A stretch of 64,000 nt of DNA from Sinohyriopsis cumingii. Lineage: Eukaryota > Mollusca > Bivalvia > Unionida > Unionidae. Below, in pieces: positions 11,385-22,432 of this stretch (positions within the stretch are counted from its first letter, which is position 1; each line of letters starts with the position of its first letter). The stretch is taken from the NCBI GenBank assembly GCA_028554795.2, contig CM068839.1:15283220-15347219 (forward strand), read 5' to 3'. The notes under the pieces were generated by a model that saw nothing but the letters and a program-made list of their open reading frames with translations, was not told the DNA's origin and ran no database searches. The translations under genes and the position numbers were made by a program.

Positions 11385-11912
11385 CTTTGACAACTGACAT
11401 GTCATTTGGCTTTGAGGTATCTATCAGTCAGATTTGCCAACTGACTTGGCATTTGGCTTTGAGGTATCTATCAGTCAGATTTGCCAACTGACATGGCATT
11501 TGGCTTTGAGGTAGACATCAGTCAGATTTGTCAACTGCTATGCATTTGGCTCTGAGGTAGATATCAGTCAGACTTGCCAACTGACATGGCGTTTTGCTTT
11601 GAGGTAGATATCAGTCAGATTTGCCAACTGGCATGGCATTTGGCTTTGAGGTATGTGCATGGCATTTGGCTTTGAGGTATGTATCAGTCAGATTTGCTAA
11701 CTGCTATGGCATTTGGCTTTGAGGTAGATATGTCAGATTTTCCAACTGACATGGCATTTGGCTTTGAGGTAGATATTAGTCAAATTTGCCAACTGACATG
11801 GCATTTAGCTTTGAGGTAGATGTCAGGTAGATTTGCCAACTGCCATGGCATTTGGCTTTGAGGTAGATATCAGTCAGATTTGCCAACTGCCATGGCATTT
11901 TGCTTGGAGGTA
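11385..11912. repeat. 47-bp minisatellite, left part
   Basis: About 11 units containing 'catggcatttggctttgagg' and 'cagtcagatttgccaactg'. The array stops abruptly in mid-unit at 11912, where a terminal-inverted-repeat element begins, and resumes in the same unit at 13260. Confidence 0.9.
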
Positions 11913-13259
11913 CAGTGGTCCCCCTCTTATATGGCCACTCCTTCTGCACTGGGGAAATGGTCTTATAAAAAGGGTGGCCTTTCCAGAGGGGGACTATATT
12001 TGTGAAATGTGCATGTATATGTGTATATAGCAGGAAAGATACATATAACTTTAAGCAGTTAATATCTTCATTTAAATGTAGCATTAATTATTAAAATGTT
12101 CTTGTCTTAAAAAACAGTTAGTTCAAGGTAACATAAATTAATAGTTGAAATATGAGTTGGATATTGTTGGCGTGCACATTAAAAAACCATTCAAAAACCT
12201 TATTTAAATCTTGGTACATATATTGTTTCATATTTAAAATAATTATCTTTCCATTTACTTCATTTTCTCACTGCTACAAAATATTTTCCTTATCTTTTGC
12301 AATCTTGTTTACTTGAATCTTGCCGACATAAAATCTTTCAGCAAGTGAACTCTCCCCATTGTCATCAAGTCAAATAACTTTTACTTTTCCTTCTAAAGTA
12401 TTATTTCTTCGTTTATGTGATGACATGTTAAAGTTTTCTAATGATTTCTTCTTGTGTTGCTAATTGGACAGTACAACAATTTAATTTTGCAGATGAAACT
12501 TTTGTAAACGAAAAACCTTGTTATAAAGGAAGTGATACATGTACTGTCACATGATTTTTTGGTCTTTGTGTGGTACACTGTTTTGTTCAAGGTTAATTGT
12601 GTATGTGTGTATGTGTGTGTGTGTGTGTTTGTGTGTGTGGGTGGGTGTGTTAATTCACAAAATTTATATTTTAGCCTATCTGACCATGTTATGATCTTGA
12701 CAATTATGTTGGTTATAATCATCAATTTATAAAAAGAAAAGTCTGCTGTGTGAAGCCCAAAGCTCTATCAAAACAATGCTGACCCCATTTCTATATATTA
12801 GCCTATCTGACCATGATAATTACATCCGGTCATAATCGTCAATTAAAAAAAAACACTGTGTGAAGGCTAAAGCTGTATCCAAATATTGCTGACCCCATTT
12901 CCTGCAAACGTCAGTGTTAATGATATAATAATAACCTTAGTAGTACATGTACTTTAGCCAACACTTCTTTCAGTAACGAAAACCTGACATCCGAAAACAG
13001 ACATCAGGAAAGATAATCAGATTACTTACCTTACAGTATTTAAATATTTGTTATGGACACAAATTAATTATAAAATGTGGCCACTTGTGAGAGTGTAAAT
13101 TTTACATTTGTGCACTAAAATGTTGGCTGCTGGTCACAGTAGATGGGTGGCCTTTCTTGACGGGTACTTTGGAACACAGACTTGTCGGTGCTGAGGGATT
13201 CTGGCCACAAAGAGTGGGTGGCCGCTGGTCAGGTGAGCCATTCATGAGGGGGACCACTG
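11913..13259. mobile_element. 1.35-kb TIR element inserted in the 47-bp array
   Basis: Begins CAGTGGTCCCCCTC (11913-11926) and ends with the exact reverse complement (13246-13259): perfect 14-bp terminal inverted repeats, with weaker similarity inside (ATGGCCACTCC against GGCTCACC). The flanks are TA on the left and CA on the right; the unit sequence of the interrupted array (gaggta|gatgtc) fits insertion at a TA target whose right copy has mutated. CAGT-type ends with TA duplication are usual for Tc1/mariner and pogo-like transposons. There is no transposase frame, so it is non-autonomous. It includes a GT microsatellite (12600-12650) and an internal duplicated segment near 12675 and 12802 ('agcctatctgaccatg'). 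Confidence 0.8.
12598..12652. repeat. (GT)n microsatellite
   Basis: Imperfect GT/GTGG tract inside the TIR element. Reading frames on both strands here are low complexity. Confidence 0.9.
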
Positions 13260-13470
13260 CAGATGTCAGTCAGATTTGCCAACTGCTCTAGCATTTGGCT
13301 TCGAGGTGGATGTTAGTCAGATTTGCCATGCTCTGGCATTTGGTTTTGAGGTAGATATCCGTCAGTTTTGCCAACTGCCTAGGCATTTGGCTTTGAGGTA
13401 GATGTCATTCAGGTTTGCCAACTGCTCTGACATTTACTTTTGAGATAGATGTTAGTCAGATGTGCGATCT
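13260..13470. repeat. 47-bp minisatellite, right part
   Basis: Four to five units of the same repeat as 11385-11912, in the same orientation, but more diverged ('gctctagcatttggcttcg', 'gccaactgcctaggcattt'). It was separated from the left part by the TIR element. Confidence 0.85.
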
Positions 13471-14127
13471 AAGACCCCAGCCTTTTGTTATTTGCATTGA
13501 ACTTATCATATTTTGCTTTCACATAAGAATTTTGTATGTAATTCTTTACAAAGATATAATTGTGTAAAATTTGGAATATTCTTCTTTTGTTGGAAAGGAA
13601 CACTTATACATTGATATTAGAATCTAGTTTTGTTGATCAATATTTACTAGTTTTGGTTTTAAAATGGAACAATTTTTGCAAATTTTCAGATAATCCAGTT
13701 TGTAAACCCAGAAAAATATGCATTTCAACAAATTACAGTTTTAAATTCAGTAATATATTTTAGGATGAAGCAACTGCCACTGAGCTTCCATGTGTTTAAA
13801 AGTATCAAGAAAAATATCTTAGAAATTATACATCTTGCCATGTAACTTGTAAATGGGCAGCTTAGGACCAAACATATGCAGGTTGAAATCCTACTATCTG
13901 ATCACTACAGTCAGTCAGAATATCCTTTGCAAGTCAGATTCCACCAGCACTAAAGAACCTACTTGTGTTGCTGTGCTGTAAAACCGCAAAGCAGGCCAAC
14001 CCATGTACCTTGTTACAAAGCTTTTCAAACTGAAATGAGAACTTATCAGAGACTTCAGGTAGCACAAGATGGTAAAAAATCAATTTACCAGTTTATGAAT
14101 GTGACAGCACATTTATTCTGTCATATA
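13471..14127. other. No feature seen
   Basis: AT-rich sequence between two arrays. Short frames occur but show no family signature or splice context. Confidence 0.4.
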
Positions 14128-15828
14128 TCTACAGTATCTGTAAGTAATGTATTTAAGGATGGTGTAAATTTCAGTTAAATAGGATGTGTGACAATGTATA
14201 TAAGGATGATGTAAACTTCAGTTAAATAGGATGTGTGACAATGCATATAAGGATGGTGTAAACCAGCTAAATAGGATGTGTGACAGTGTATTTAAGGATG
14301 GTGTAAATTTCAGTTAAATAGGATGTGTGACAGTGTATATAAGGATGGTGTAAACTTCAGTTAAATAGGATGTGTGACATTGTATAAAAGGATGGTGTAA
14401 ACTTCAGTTAAATAGGATGTGTGACAATGTATATAAGGATGGTGTAAACTTCAGTTAAATAGGATGTGTGACAATGTATATAAGGATGGTGTAAACCAGC
14501 TAAATAGGATGTGTGACAGTGTATTTAAGGATGGTGTAAATTTCAGTTAAATAGGATGTGTGACAATGTATATAAGGATGGTGTAAATTTCAGTTAAATA
14601 GGATGTGTGACAATGTATATAAGGATGGTGTAAATTTCAGTTAAATAGGATGTGTGACAATGTATATAAGGATGGTGTAAATTTCAGTTAAATAGGATGT
14701 GTGACAATGTATATAAGGATGGTGTAAATTTCAGTTAAATAGGATGTGTGACAATGTATATAACGATGGTGTAAATTTCAGTTAAATAGGATGTGTGACA
14801 ATATATAAGGATGGTGTAAACTTCAGTTAAATAGGATGTGTGACAATGTATATAAGGATGGTGTAAATTTCAGTTAAATAGGATGTGTGACAATGTATAT
14901 AAGGATGGTGTAAATTTCAGTTAAATAGGATGTGTGACAATGTATATAAGGATGGTGTAAATTTCAGTTAAATAGGATGTGTGACAATGTATATAAGGAT
15001 GGTGTAAATTTCAGTTAAATAGGATGTGTGACAATGTATATAAGGATGGTGTAAACTTCAGTTAAATAGGATGTGTGACAGTGTATATAAGGATGGTGTA
15101 AACCAGTTAAATAGGATGTGTGACAGTGTATATAAGGATGGTGTAAATTTCAGTTAAATAGGATGTGTGACAATGTATATAAGGATGGTGTAAATTTCAG
15201 TTAAATAGGATGTGTGACAATGTATATAAGGATGATGTAAACTTCAGTTAAATAGGATGTGTGACAATGTATATAAGGATGGTGTAAACTTCAGTTAAAT
15301 AGGATGTGTGACAATGTATATAAGGATGGTGTAAACCAGCTAAATAGGATGTGTGACAGTGTATTTAAGGATGGTGTAAATTTCAGTTAAATAGGATGTG
15401 TGACAATGTATAAAAGGATGGTGTAAACTTCAGTTAAATAGGATGTGTGACATTGTATATAAGGATGGTGTAAACTTGAGTTAAATAGGATGTGTGACAA
15501 TGTATATAAGGATGGTGTAAACTTCAATTAAATAGGATGTGTGACAATGTATATAAGGATGGTGTAAACTTCAGTTAAATAGGATGTGTGACAGTGTATA
15601 TAAGGATGGTGTAAACCAGCTAAATAGGATGTGTGACAGTGTATATAAGGATGGTGTAAACTTCAGTTAAATAGGATGTGTGACAATGTATATAAGGATG
15701 GTGTAAACTTCAGCTAAATAGGATGTGTGACATTGTATATAAGGATGGTGTAAACTTAAGTTAAACAGGATGTGTGACAATTTATATAAGGATGGTGTAA
15801 ACTTCAGTTAATAGGATGTGTGACAATT
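14128..15828. repeat. 47-bp minisatellite with ~39-bp short units (~37 units)
   Basis: Head-to-tail units containing 'aggatgtgtgacaatgtata' and 'taaggatggtgtaaatttca'. A shortened unit in which 'cttcagtt' is replaced by 'ccagc' recurs at about 14261, 14493, 15101, 15333 and 15613. The block starting at 14461 is nearly repeated at 15301 (offset 840 bp), which indicates segmental duplication inside the array. The sequence is unrelated to the other 47-bp array at 11.4 kb. Confidence 0.95.
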
Positions 15829-16926
15829 AGGGTACAACACCCTGAGCTCACATAAACAAGTGCATTGTATCATCTTTGTTATTTAAGTAACATGTGTTTT
15901 GTTTGCTCATGTAAGAATGCAATGAATGTTGGCTTTACCAAAGATGTTTTCATCTAATCCAGTGTGGGGTTTTTGTTTAATTTTTAGAGGTACAGCATTA
16001 GGGTAGGGTGTCATTCCTAGGCAGACTTATTGCTGTGAATTCACTATTTTTCATGAGATACAAATTTTCATGGATGTTATATTTGCCTCAAACCACAAAT
16101 TTATAGTGAACATTGATCCTGGTGTGTTAGAAAATTTATCACATCACTCATTTGTCCTTGGATTTTTTAAGTTTTTTTTTTCTTGGAAAGAAAAAACTTG
16201 AATATGACTCTTCCTTTGTATTAATACAAAATCTAAATTAGATTCAGTAGAATTTAGTGCTTAATATGTATTTACTTGTTGTAATATGGTCATTATATCG
16301 TTATTGCAATCAGTTAACATTGGATACTACTTAATGTTAATACTTTTACAATATTCTTGTATCATTAAAATATAATTGTGCATTAATGAATTTTTATTTT
16401 AGTATAAAAAGTAATTTTGATGTCATTCATTACATTTCTGACTCTAAAATCTCCTTAACATTTTCCGTGTTGTTTGACACTGATCTCCTGTGTTAGAAAT
16501 GAGGGTTGTGAATAGAGTTAACATTGACAACACAAACAGTTAGATACATATTACAACTCAAAACACTTGCTTAGTCCTGTTGTAAAGAACTCTCTTGCCT
16601 TTGAAACCAAAAAACTCAAAATAAACTTTCAGCAAAAAATTTGGGTCTACAATACTTGGAGTTATTAAAGTTTTACTTTATATTATTATTAAATTTGTAT
16701 TTGTCCAAAATTTTAAGTCAAATATGAAAAACTTAAAAAGATTGTTTTAAGTATGGTATAATCATCATTAAATCATCATTATTGTGTCTTGAATTTGTAT
16801 GTCATTAGCAATTATATGCAAATTTTATATCACATAATTAGTTGTTCAAAGTTAGTAGTTTTTTACATTTTGCATGATCTTGCATGTTTACTTACAACTC
16901 AAGGCTGTGTTATATTTTTTTGTATC
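15829..16926. other. No feature seen
   Basis: AT-rich intergenic sequence without repeats or coding signals that I can support. Confidence 0.4.
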
Positions 16927-17108
16927 GTATATACTCACAAGTAAGGTCCAACTGCAAACAACATGGACCCTAATCTGCCATCAGATAATATGCAGACAGA
17001 CCTGGGTCTGTGTTGTTTGTTTTTACTGATTACTCATAACAAACTGCATGGACCCCGATTAATGGCAGATATAGGTTTATGCAGTTTGCAGTTGGACCCG
17101 ACTTGTAA
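16927..17108. mobile_element. Nested-palindrome MITE, copy 3
   Basis: Well preserved: left end 'actcacaagtaaggtccaac', right end 'gcagttggacccgacttgta'. These are complementary over most of their length. Inner parts contain 'gacctgggtctgtgttg' and its inverted partner. First of three copies within 1.5 kb. Confidence 0.8.
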
Positions 17109-17211
17109 AAAAGCCTCTTGAACCTTTATTGTATCTAGTGAGACTTATATGAGCAGACACATCTCTGTGATAGGCATCTGCTAATTGTGAACTATTTTCA
17201 TGATTTCACCT

Positions 17212-17237
17212 ATTTATTTATTTATTTATTTATTCTT
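17212..17237. repeat. (TTTA)n microsatellite
   Basis: Six uninterrupted tetranucleotide units between MITE copies 3 and 4. Confidence 0.9.
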
Positions 17238-17334
17238 TTTATAAGGGACACAAATTTCGGGTCCCATGATTGTTCCTTGAAGACAACATTTTAGCATATT
17301 TGTCAGATCTGTCTGAGCACAACATCTTCACCAA

Positions 17335-17545
17335 TTACCATATTAGTCAGGTCTAATTGCACACAACATAGACCCTGATCTTCAGTAGCATAATGCACCA
17401 GCAGATCAGGGTGCATTTTGTTTGTTGTACTGATTAGTCCTAATGCAATCTGTATAGAACCACAATTTGCTGATGCATTATGTGTAGGTTGATCTGGGTC
17501 TGTGCAGTTTGCAGTTGGAACCGACCTATCCTCATGTACATATGG
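17335..17545. mobile_element. Nested-palindrome MITE, copy 4
   Basis: Contains 'gcaccagcagatcagggtgc' and the 'gcattatgtgtaggttgatc' inner segment, with outer arms 'gtcaggtctaattgcac' and 'gcagttggaaccgacctat'. Same layout and size as copy 3. Confidence 0.75.
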
Positions 17546-18176
17546 TATTAGAGAATGTATTCCTTGTACTATGTATTTAGGTTGATAATAAGACCATAAT
17601 CAATTAAACAACAGCTTTTGCGGTTCCCATAAACCAATTAATTTTCAATGCAAAAATTTTAAGACAAAGGCATGGCCATTGTAACTTTTATGTTTCTACA
17701 AAAAATAATCATATTCAAATTTATATCGTCTTTTTAGATCTGGCCCCATCTTCACAAAACCCAACTTGAGTGCACCCTCCAACTCAAGAATTAAAAGCTC
17801 ACAGTAAAAAACTAACTGAAACACAGGAAACATGAAAGTGGCAATCCATTTTGATGCAGATATCCATGTTTATGATGTTACAATTTAACAAGTTTAAGAC
17901 CTACAACAAAGGTATTTTCAGGTAGAGTGAACGCTAAAGTTGAGGAATTTTTTGAATGTGGAACCTGATCATGAGATTTGCTGAACTGTAAAATACATAG
18001 AGTACCATATTATAAAACCAAATCAGCAGATTAAAGGGGCATTATATATACTTTTATAAATTTTACTTTGAATTTATTTTTCTGTTCGATTCAAAATGTT
18101 GAAAGATTTTGAAATTCATTTTGATCATTGTAAAATGCTCAAATTTCTTGCATTCAAAAGGCAAACTTCTAAGTAC
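17546..18176. other. No feature seen
   Basis: Spacer between MITE copies 4 and 5. AT-rich, with no gene evidence. Confidence 0.4.
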
Positions 18177-18390
18177 CATGTACTTGCTTATAAGTCCAAT
18201 CCAACTGCAAACTGCACTGACCCAGATCTGCCATCGCATAATGCACATGAAGATCTGGGTCTATGCAGGTTGTTGGGAGTAATCAGTAGAACAAACAACA
18301 TATACCCAGGATTGATGTCACATTATGCAATGATAGATCAGGGTTTTTGTTGTTTGCAGTTTGACATGACTTATTAGCTGGTATATGCAG
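18177..18390. mobile_element. Nested-palindrome MITE, copy 5
   Basis: Arms 'cttgctta' 'taagtccaatccaactgc' and 'gcagtttgacatgacttatt'. Inner 'gacccagatctgccatcgca' pairs imperfectly with 'gatctgggtct'. The 93-aa frame across it is an artefact. Confidence 0.75.
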
Positions 18391-19284
18391 TATTTAGGAG
18401 TTACCTTGTCTCAAAAAGAAGCTAGACTCAACATAATATGGACACATGACATGTGGTCATATTCTAAAGTGCAAATTGCATCTGGGCTTATGTTATTACT
18501 GTCACATTAATTTCTGTGATAATAAAAGACTTTCTATTGTCAATCGGATCAAATACTTTGCATATGACAGTAATGTATTTTCGTGTTAGTGACATGGATT
18601 TTACACGATGTTTTAGAGCAAAATAGAATAAGCAGGTTGATTTTTGTCTGATGAGATCATGGGGTCATCTCAAGAAATTATACAGTGTAAGTTTAGGTTA
18701 TAATCTCTCGTAAAACAAAGTAATTAAAGGATGAGCCACCAATCTATTTGTTTGATGGCAAAGATGGTTTCAGGGCTGACATCAATATATATTCAACATA
18801 TTTTGTTTATATTATTGGAGTAGAAAGTGCAAAACATCTAACAAAGAGATTATTTTTTCTTAACTGTTATTATTTTTTTAATTATCAGCAATGTATAGTA
18901 GAGAAATGTATCATTTTTGGCATCAATAAAATAAGAGTCTCCAAAAGTATAATTTGTTTATTGTTTGAGTTTATATTAAAACTAAAATAAATAGTATGAG
19001 ACACATTCAAGTTGTACTTGATTTGCCATGAGCAATGGTAGGAATTTCTTTTAAAGAAAGGTAAATGCAAATTGTTTTTAATTAAAAACAATGCCCTTTT
19101 CCTCTCTAGCAAACTTTATACTTTATCAAGTTTCTGAGACAACTTAAAAACTCATCATAGAAATTTTAAAATTTATTAAGTTACCCAATATTATTAAGCT
19201 TTCATTTCTTGAAAATTATAAAGAATGCCAGAAATTTAGTCGGAAAGTTTAATAAAGTTGTCTTTGTCTCTAAAATCTAAGTAC
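18391..19284. other. No feature seen
   Basis: AT-rich intergenic sequence. Short frames lack any recognisable domain. Confidence 0.4.
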
Positions 19285-19640
19285 TAAATGCAGATAAGTT
19301 GTGAAATCCAATAGGAAGTGTGTCAGCAACAGACCCTAGACAGTTTTGACAAATAAGTTGTGAAATCAGACAGAAAGTGTTTCAGCAAAGGACCCTAGAT
19401 AAGTTGTGAAATATGATCGAAAGTGTGTCAGCAAAACACCCTTTTAGACAGTTTTGACAAACAAGTTGTTAAGTCCAATAGGAAGTTTGTCAGCAAAGGA
19501 ACCTTGACAATTTCAACAGATAAGTTGTGAAGTCTGATAGAAAGTGTGTCAGTAAAGGACCCTAGACGGCTTAGACTGATATGTCAAATCTGAACGAAAT
19601 GTGTTAGCACTAGACTGCTGACAGTTTAGACTGAAATCTG
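19285..19640. repeat. ~58-bp diverged minisatellite, ~6 units
   Basis: Units built on 'gataagttgtgaaatc', 'gaaagtgtgtcagcaaa' and 'gaccctagacagttttgac'. Units vary in length and the last two are strongly decayed. Confidence 0.75.
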
Positions 19641-19804
19641 ATGGTAAGTTTCATGAAATGACTGTAAATAGTGTTAAGACTCTATGGTTATAAACTTAGT
19701 AACAGAAAGAAGCAACACAAACAAGTTTTGTAAAACATAACATAAAGGTAATTGAGTATCAAAGTTATAAATGAAAATGTGAGAGTAGTTTACAGTATTA
19801 TGAA

Positions 19805-19915
19805 GTGGATCCAAAATAATCCTGAAAAAGTTCAAATAAAATCAAAAAAAATCCTGAAAAAGTTCAAATAAAATCCAAAATAATCCCGAAAAAGTTCAAA
19901 TAAAATCCAAAAGAA
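19805..19915. repeat. ~33-bp tandem repeat, ~3.5 units
   Basis: Copies of 'aatcctgaaaaagttcaaat' followed by 'aaaatccaaaa', starting at about 19816, 19850 and 19884. Confidence 0.85.
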
Positions 19916-21015
19916 TGAAACATTCAATATAAATTTCTTAACTGGAAATGTGCTGGTCTGCCAAGAATCATGACGCCAAAATGGTCTTGTCCAGAATTCC
20001 TCTGAATAACTTACAATAGTTCCAGAAGAGCATTATAGTTCAATAAGCACTTTCTGTTTCCACTGAATAATCCTAACAAAATGTCTTTCCTCTCAATCTA
20101 TTCCCCTAGATACCACCAGGTGTCACCAGTTTTAAGCTAAGCAATGGATCAGTGAGTATGCTTGCATGGTGGGGAGGTGGTGGGGTATTAAGGTAATGAA
20201 ATTGGTTAAATATTTTTAGAGAAATATAATGTTACTTATAAAACATGCTTTTTCCTGAATACATTCCTCAATCATATTAATGTTAGAAGAATTTGTAATA
20301 GGAGGAGGGAATGCTGAGTATCCTACCTGTATCCTAGACATCCTTCAAAGAAATAAAGGCTGGATTTCCAATATGAAAGATAAGTCACTCTCCTAACTTG
20401 GATGCAGCACAGCCTACAGTCCCATAGCCTGTGACAATTATAGCAAGTCAAGAAGAGAGTTAATGAACTCTTACACAAATAAATTTGTAAGGGAATGCAG
20501 CAAAAACATTAGGAATGCCTCAATTGAAGGATGTGCTGACATTAGCAAAGTCTGGTGGATAGCTTGGCTGCAGCCTCTGGACCACCAGATTCAATTGTTC
20601 TCTCTGCAAAGATAGGTTCCAGAGATAGAAACTCAAGAAGGCTGACTGTACATGACAACAAAACAGCTTCTATTCTGTATTGTACCACAACATCACATTT
20701 GAAAGATAGAGATTGCTACAGTTTCATGGACTGAACTATTCATAAAGCAACCCTGATCTCTTGAAACTTCAGAGTTTGCTAAGTGTATGATCCACTTTAA
20801 CTATAATGCTAGGGCTTGAGAGGTAGTATCTTCCTAACCTTGAGCAGGATAAAGACTTGTTTTCTTCTTCCCAAAATATCTCTGTGCACTTCAGGCAATG
20901 TTTGAGAGCTTTACAGAAAAGATATTGCATTAACACTTCTCTTGACAAGAAGTAGTGTATAACTAATCTCTGACTGAAGACAGCCTATTCTTCTGGAGAA
21001 GGCTTGGTTGTATAA

Positions 21016-21351
21016 TCAGGACCACAGAACCATGTGAAAGGAAGTGAAGACAGTTAGGTCCACTGAAAGCACATGTAACACACTCACCCTGCATGCCAAA
21101 GCTAAAGCTATCAGAAAACATGTTTTGTGTGATAGCATCTTCATCAGGGTCCTGGCTACATGCTTGAATTTTTCAAAATTGAACCAGGCCAGGATACATG
21201 AGAGATTCCATTTCAGAAAAAGGATTAGGAACTTTGGTCTATTCAGGTTGAAATTGGCTAAAAGGTCTGGTATGGTTTTATCATGACTGATATCTTGTCT
21301 GCCATTATGCCAGAATGTGTTGGATATCATTTTAGTGGTAATTGGAACCAC
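21016..21351 (-). pseudogene. Tyrosine recombinase fragment of DIRS-type element
   Basis: A 111-codon open stretch with two family-like blocks: 'ITTKMISNTFWHNGRQDIS' resembles the end of the core-binding domain ('YRSAISDTLGH'), and 'KTCFLIALALACRVSVLHVL' resembles the start of the catalytic domain, including the first catalytic Arg region (R-V-S-x-L). The remaining His/Arg/Tyr boxes towards 20400 are not readable in a single frame. Confidence 0.65.
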
Positions 21352-21904
21352 TTTTTTCTCCTCTAAAAGCCAGAGAAAAATTTCAGCTAGTTGTGGGATT
21401 TAGACACTCAAAGGAAGGATGTTATTGTCTTTTAACCAGTCCCAGTATACCCGGTATGTGCCACTTTCCCTTGTAGGTTTTCAAAGTGGAGGGTCATCAT
21501 GCTCATGAAATTCTCTTTATGATCAAAGGCTTGAATTCTTTCCTTCACAGGGCACTCCTGACAAGAATAAGGTGTGAAGGGGTTTGTGTAGACAAGGATG
21601 CATACCTGTGACCAGAGCTGCTTGTGAAGATTTGGCTTTGCCACAATCTTCCTTGGAAGATCAAGTGCCAGATCAAGTAGCTAGTTCACCCATGACTTGC
21701 TCCATCTTAGAGAGTGATCAGAATCAGTTTACAATTATGACACCTCAATTTCTGAATGATTTTTGGTACTAGGACCAGGGAAGGGTAGACAAAAGCAGAG
21801 AGACCCTCCCAACTTATTGAAGGTGAATCCACTGCTCAAGCTGCTGGGTCTGTAGCTGGGGGTCAAAGTTGAGCAGTTTGTTGCTAAATCTTGTCCCATA
21901 AAGG

Positions 21905-22432
21905 TCAATCATTGGTCAGCCCCAAAATGACCAAATCCAATGAAAGACAAATTGGTTTAATGGACAATTCGATGTGAATGATCTGACCATTTCTTGAAAG
22001 AGAATGGGCCTGGACGTTGAATCTACTAGGAATGTGTCTAACTTGTACAGTGATGCTGAGTTGGGAGAACCAATGGAGGAATTGCCAAACCAGAATGCAC
22101 AGGTTGGATGATTTTTTTACCACCACCGAGTTGTCTGATACAATTAAGACAATTCTCTTGCAGAGATGTTCTTTCCAGAATGAAAGGTATTGATTATAGC
22201 CTTCATTTCTAGAAGATTGATGTGGACTGACACACAGCACAGCAGCCTGGCAACAGGTGGGCTCCCAACCAACTGTATTTCTGGTGTCTGTGCATGTTGT
22301 CATTTCTGGTTGGGTTTTTTCCAGAGGAATCCCTGCCGTGAGACAAATACAGTTGTGCCATTGATTCTGGCATGATATTATTCTGTTAAATTTTACAAAG
22401 CTTGTTGCTTTTACACTCTTTCCTAAGACCAC
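21905..22432 (-). pseudogene. RNase H domain of DIRS-type element, degenerate
   Basis: A 175-codon open stretch with RNase H signatures: an E-containing 'RNEGYNQYLSFW' helix, 'LIVSDNSVVV' (the catalytic Asp region), and 'VRHIPSRFNVQAHSLSR' near the C-terminal end, where an active enzyme has Asp before the LSR (A-H-S here instead of A-D-x). The open length and motif order support descent from a reverse-transcribing element. The part after LSR (IIHIELSIKPICL) resembles the 'EWSLHP' that normally follows. Confidence 0.7.

Larger units (their letters stand above)
20270..22432 (-). mobile_element. DIRS-type retroelement remnant 1 (RNase H + tyrosine recombinase)
   Basis: Read on the minus strand from high to low coordinate. 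22432-21905 has RNase H features: SSRNEGYNQYLSFWKEHL, VSDNSVVV, then VRHIPSRFNVQAHSLSRNG, matching the 'DNTTVV ... RHIPG..NV.AD.LSR' pattern. About 21860-21780 gives a TRFSNKLLNF segment, the usual 'DLFATRFN.KL' region after RNase H. 21351-21016 gives ITTKMISNTFWHN and KTCFLIALALACRVSVLHVL, matching the core-binding and 'KTAFLLALASxxRVSELHAL' segments of tyrosine recombinases. The order RT-RH-YR is diagnostic of DIRS elements; the RT part is absent here. Many stops and frameshifts make it dead. The low-coordinate end (20270-20345) shares an 'ataggaggagg' motif with remnant 2. Confidence 0.75.

Noticed and set aside
12438-12732. Frames of 66 and 95 codons on opposite strands
   Set aside because: Both run through the GT/AC microsatellite in the TIR element.
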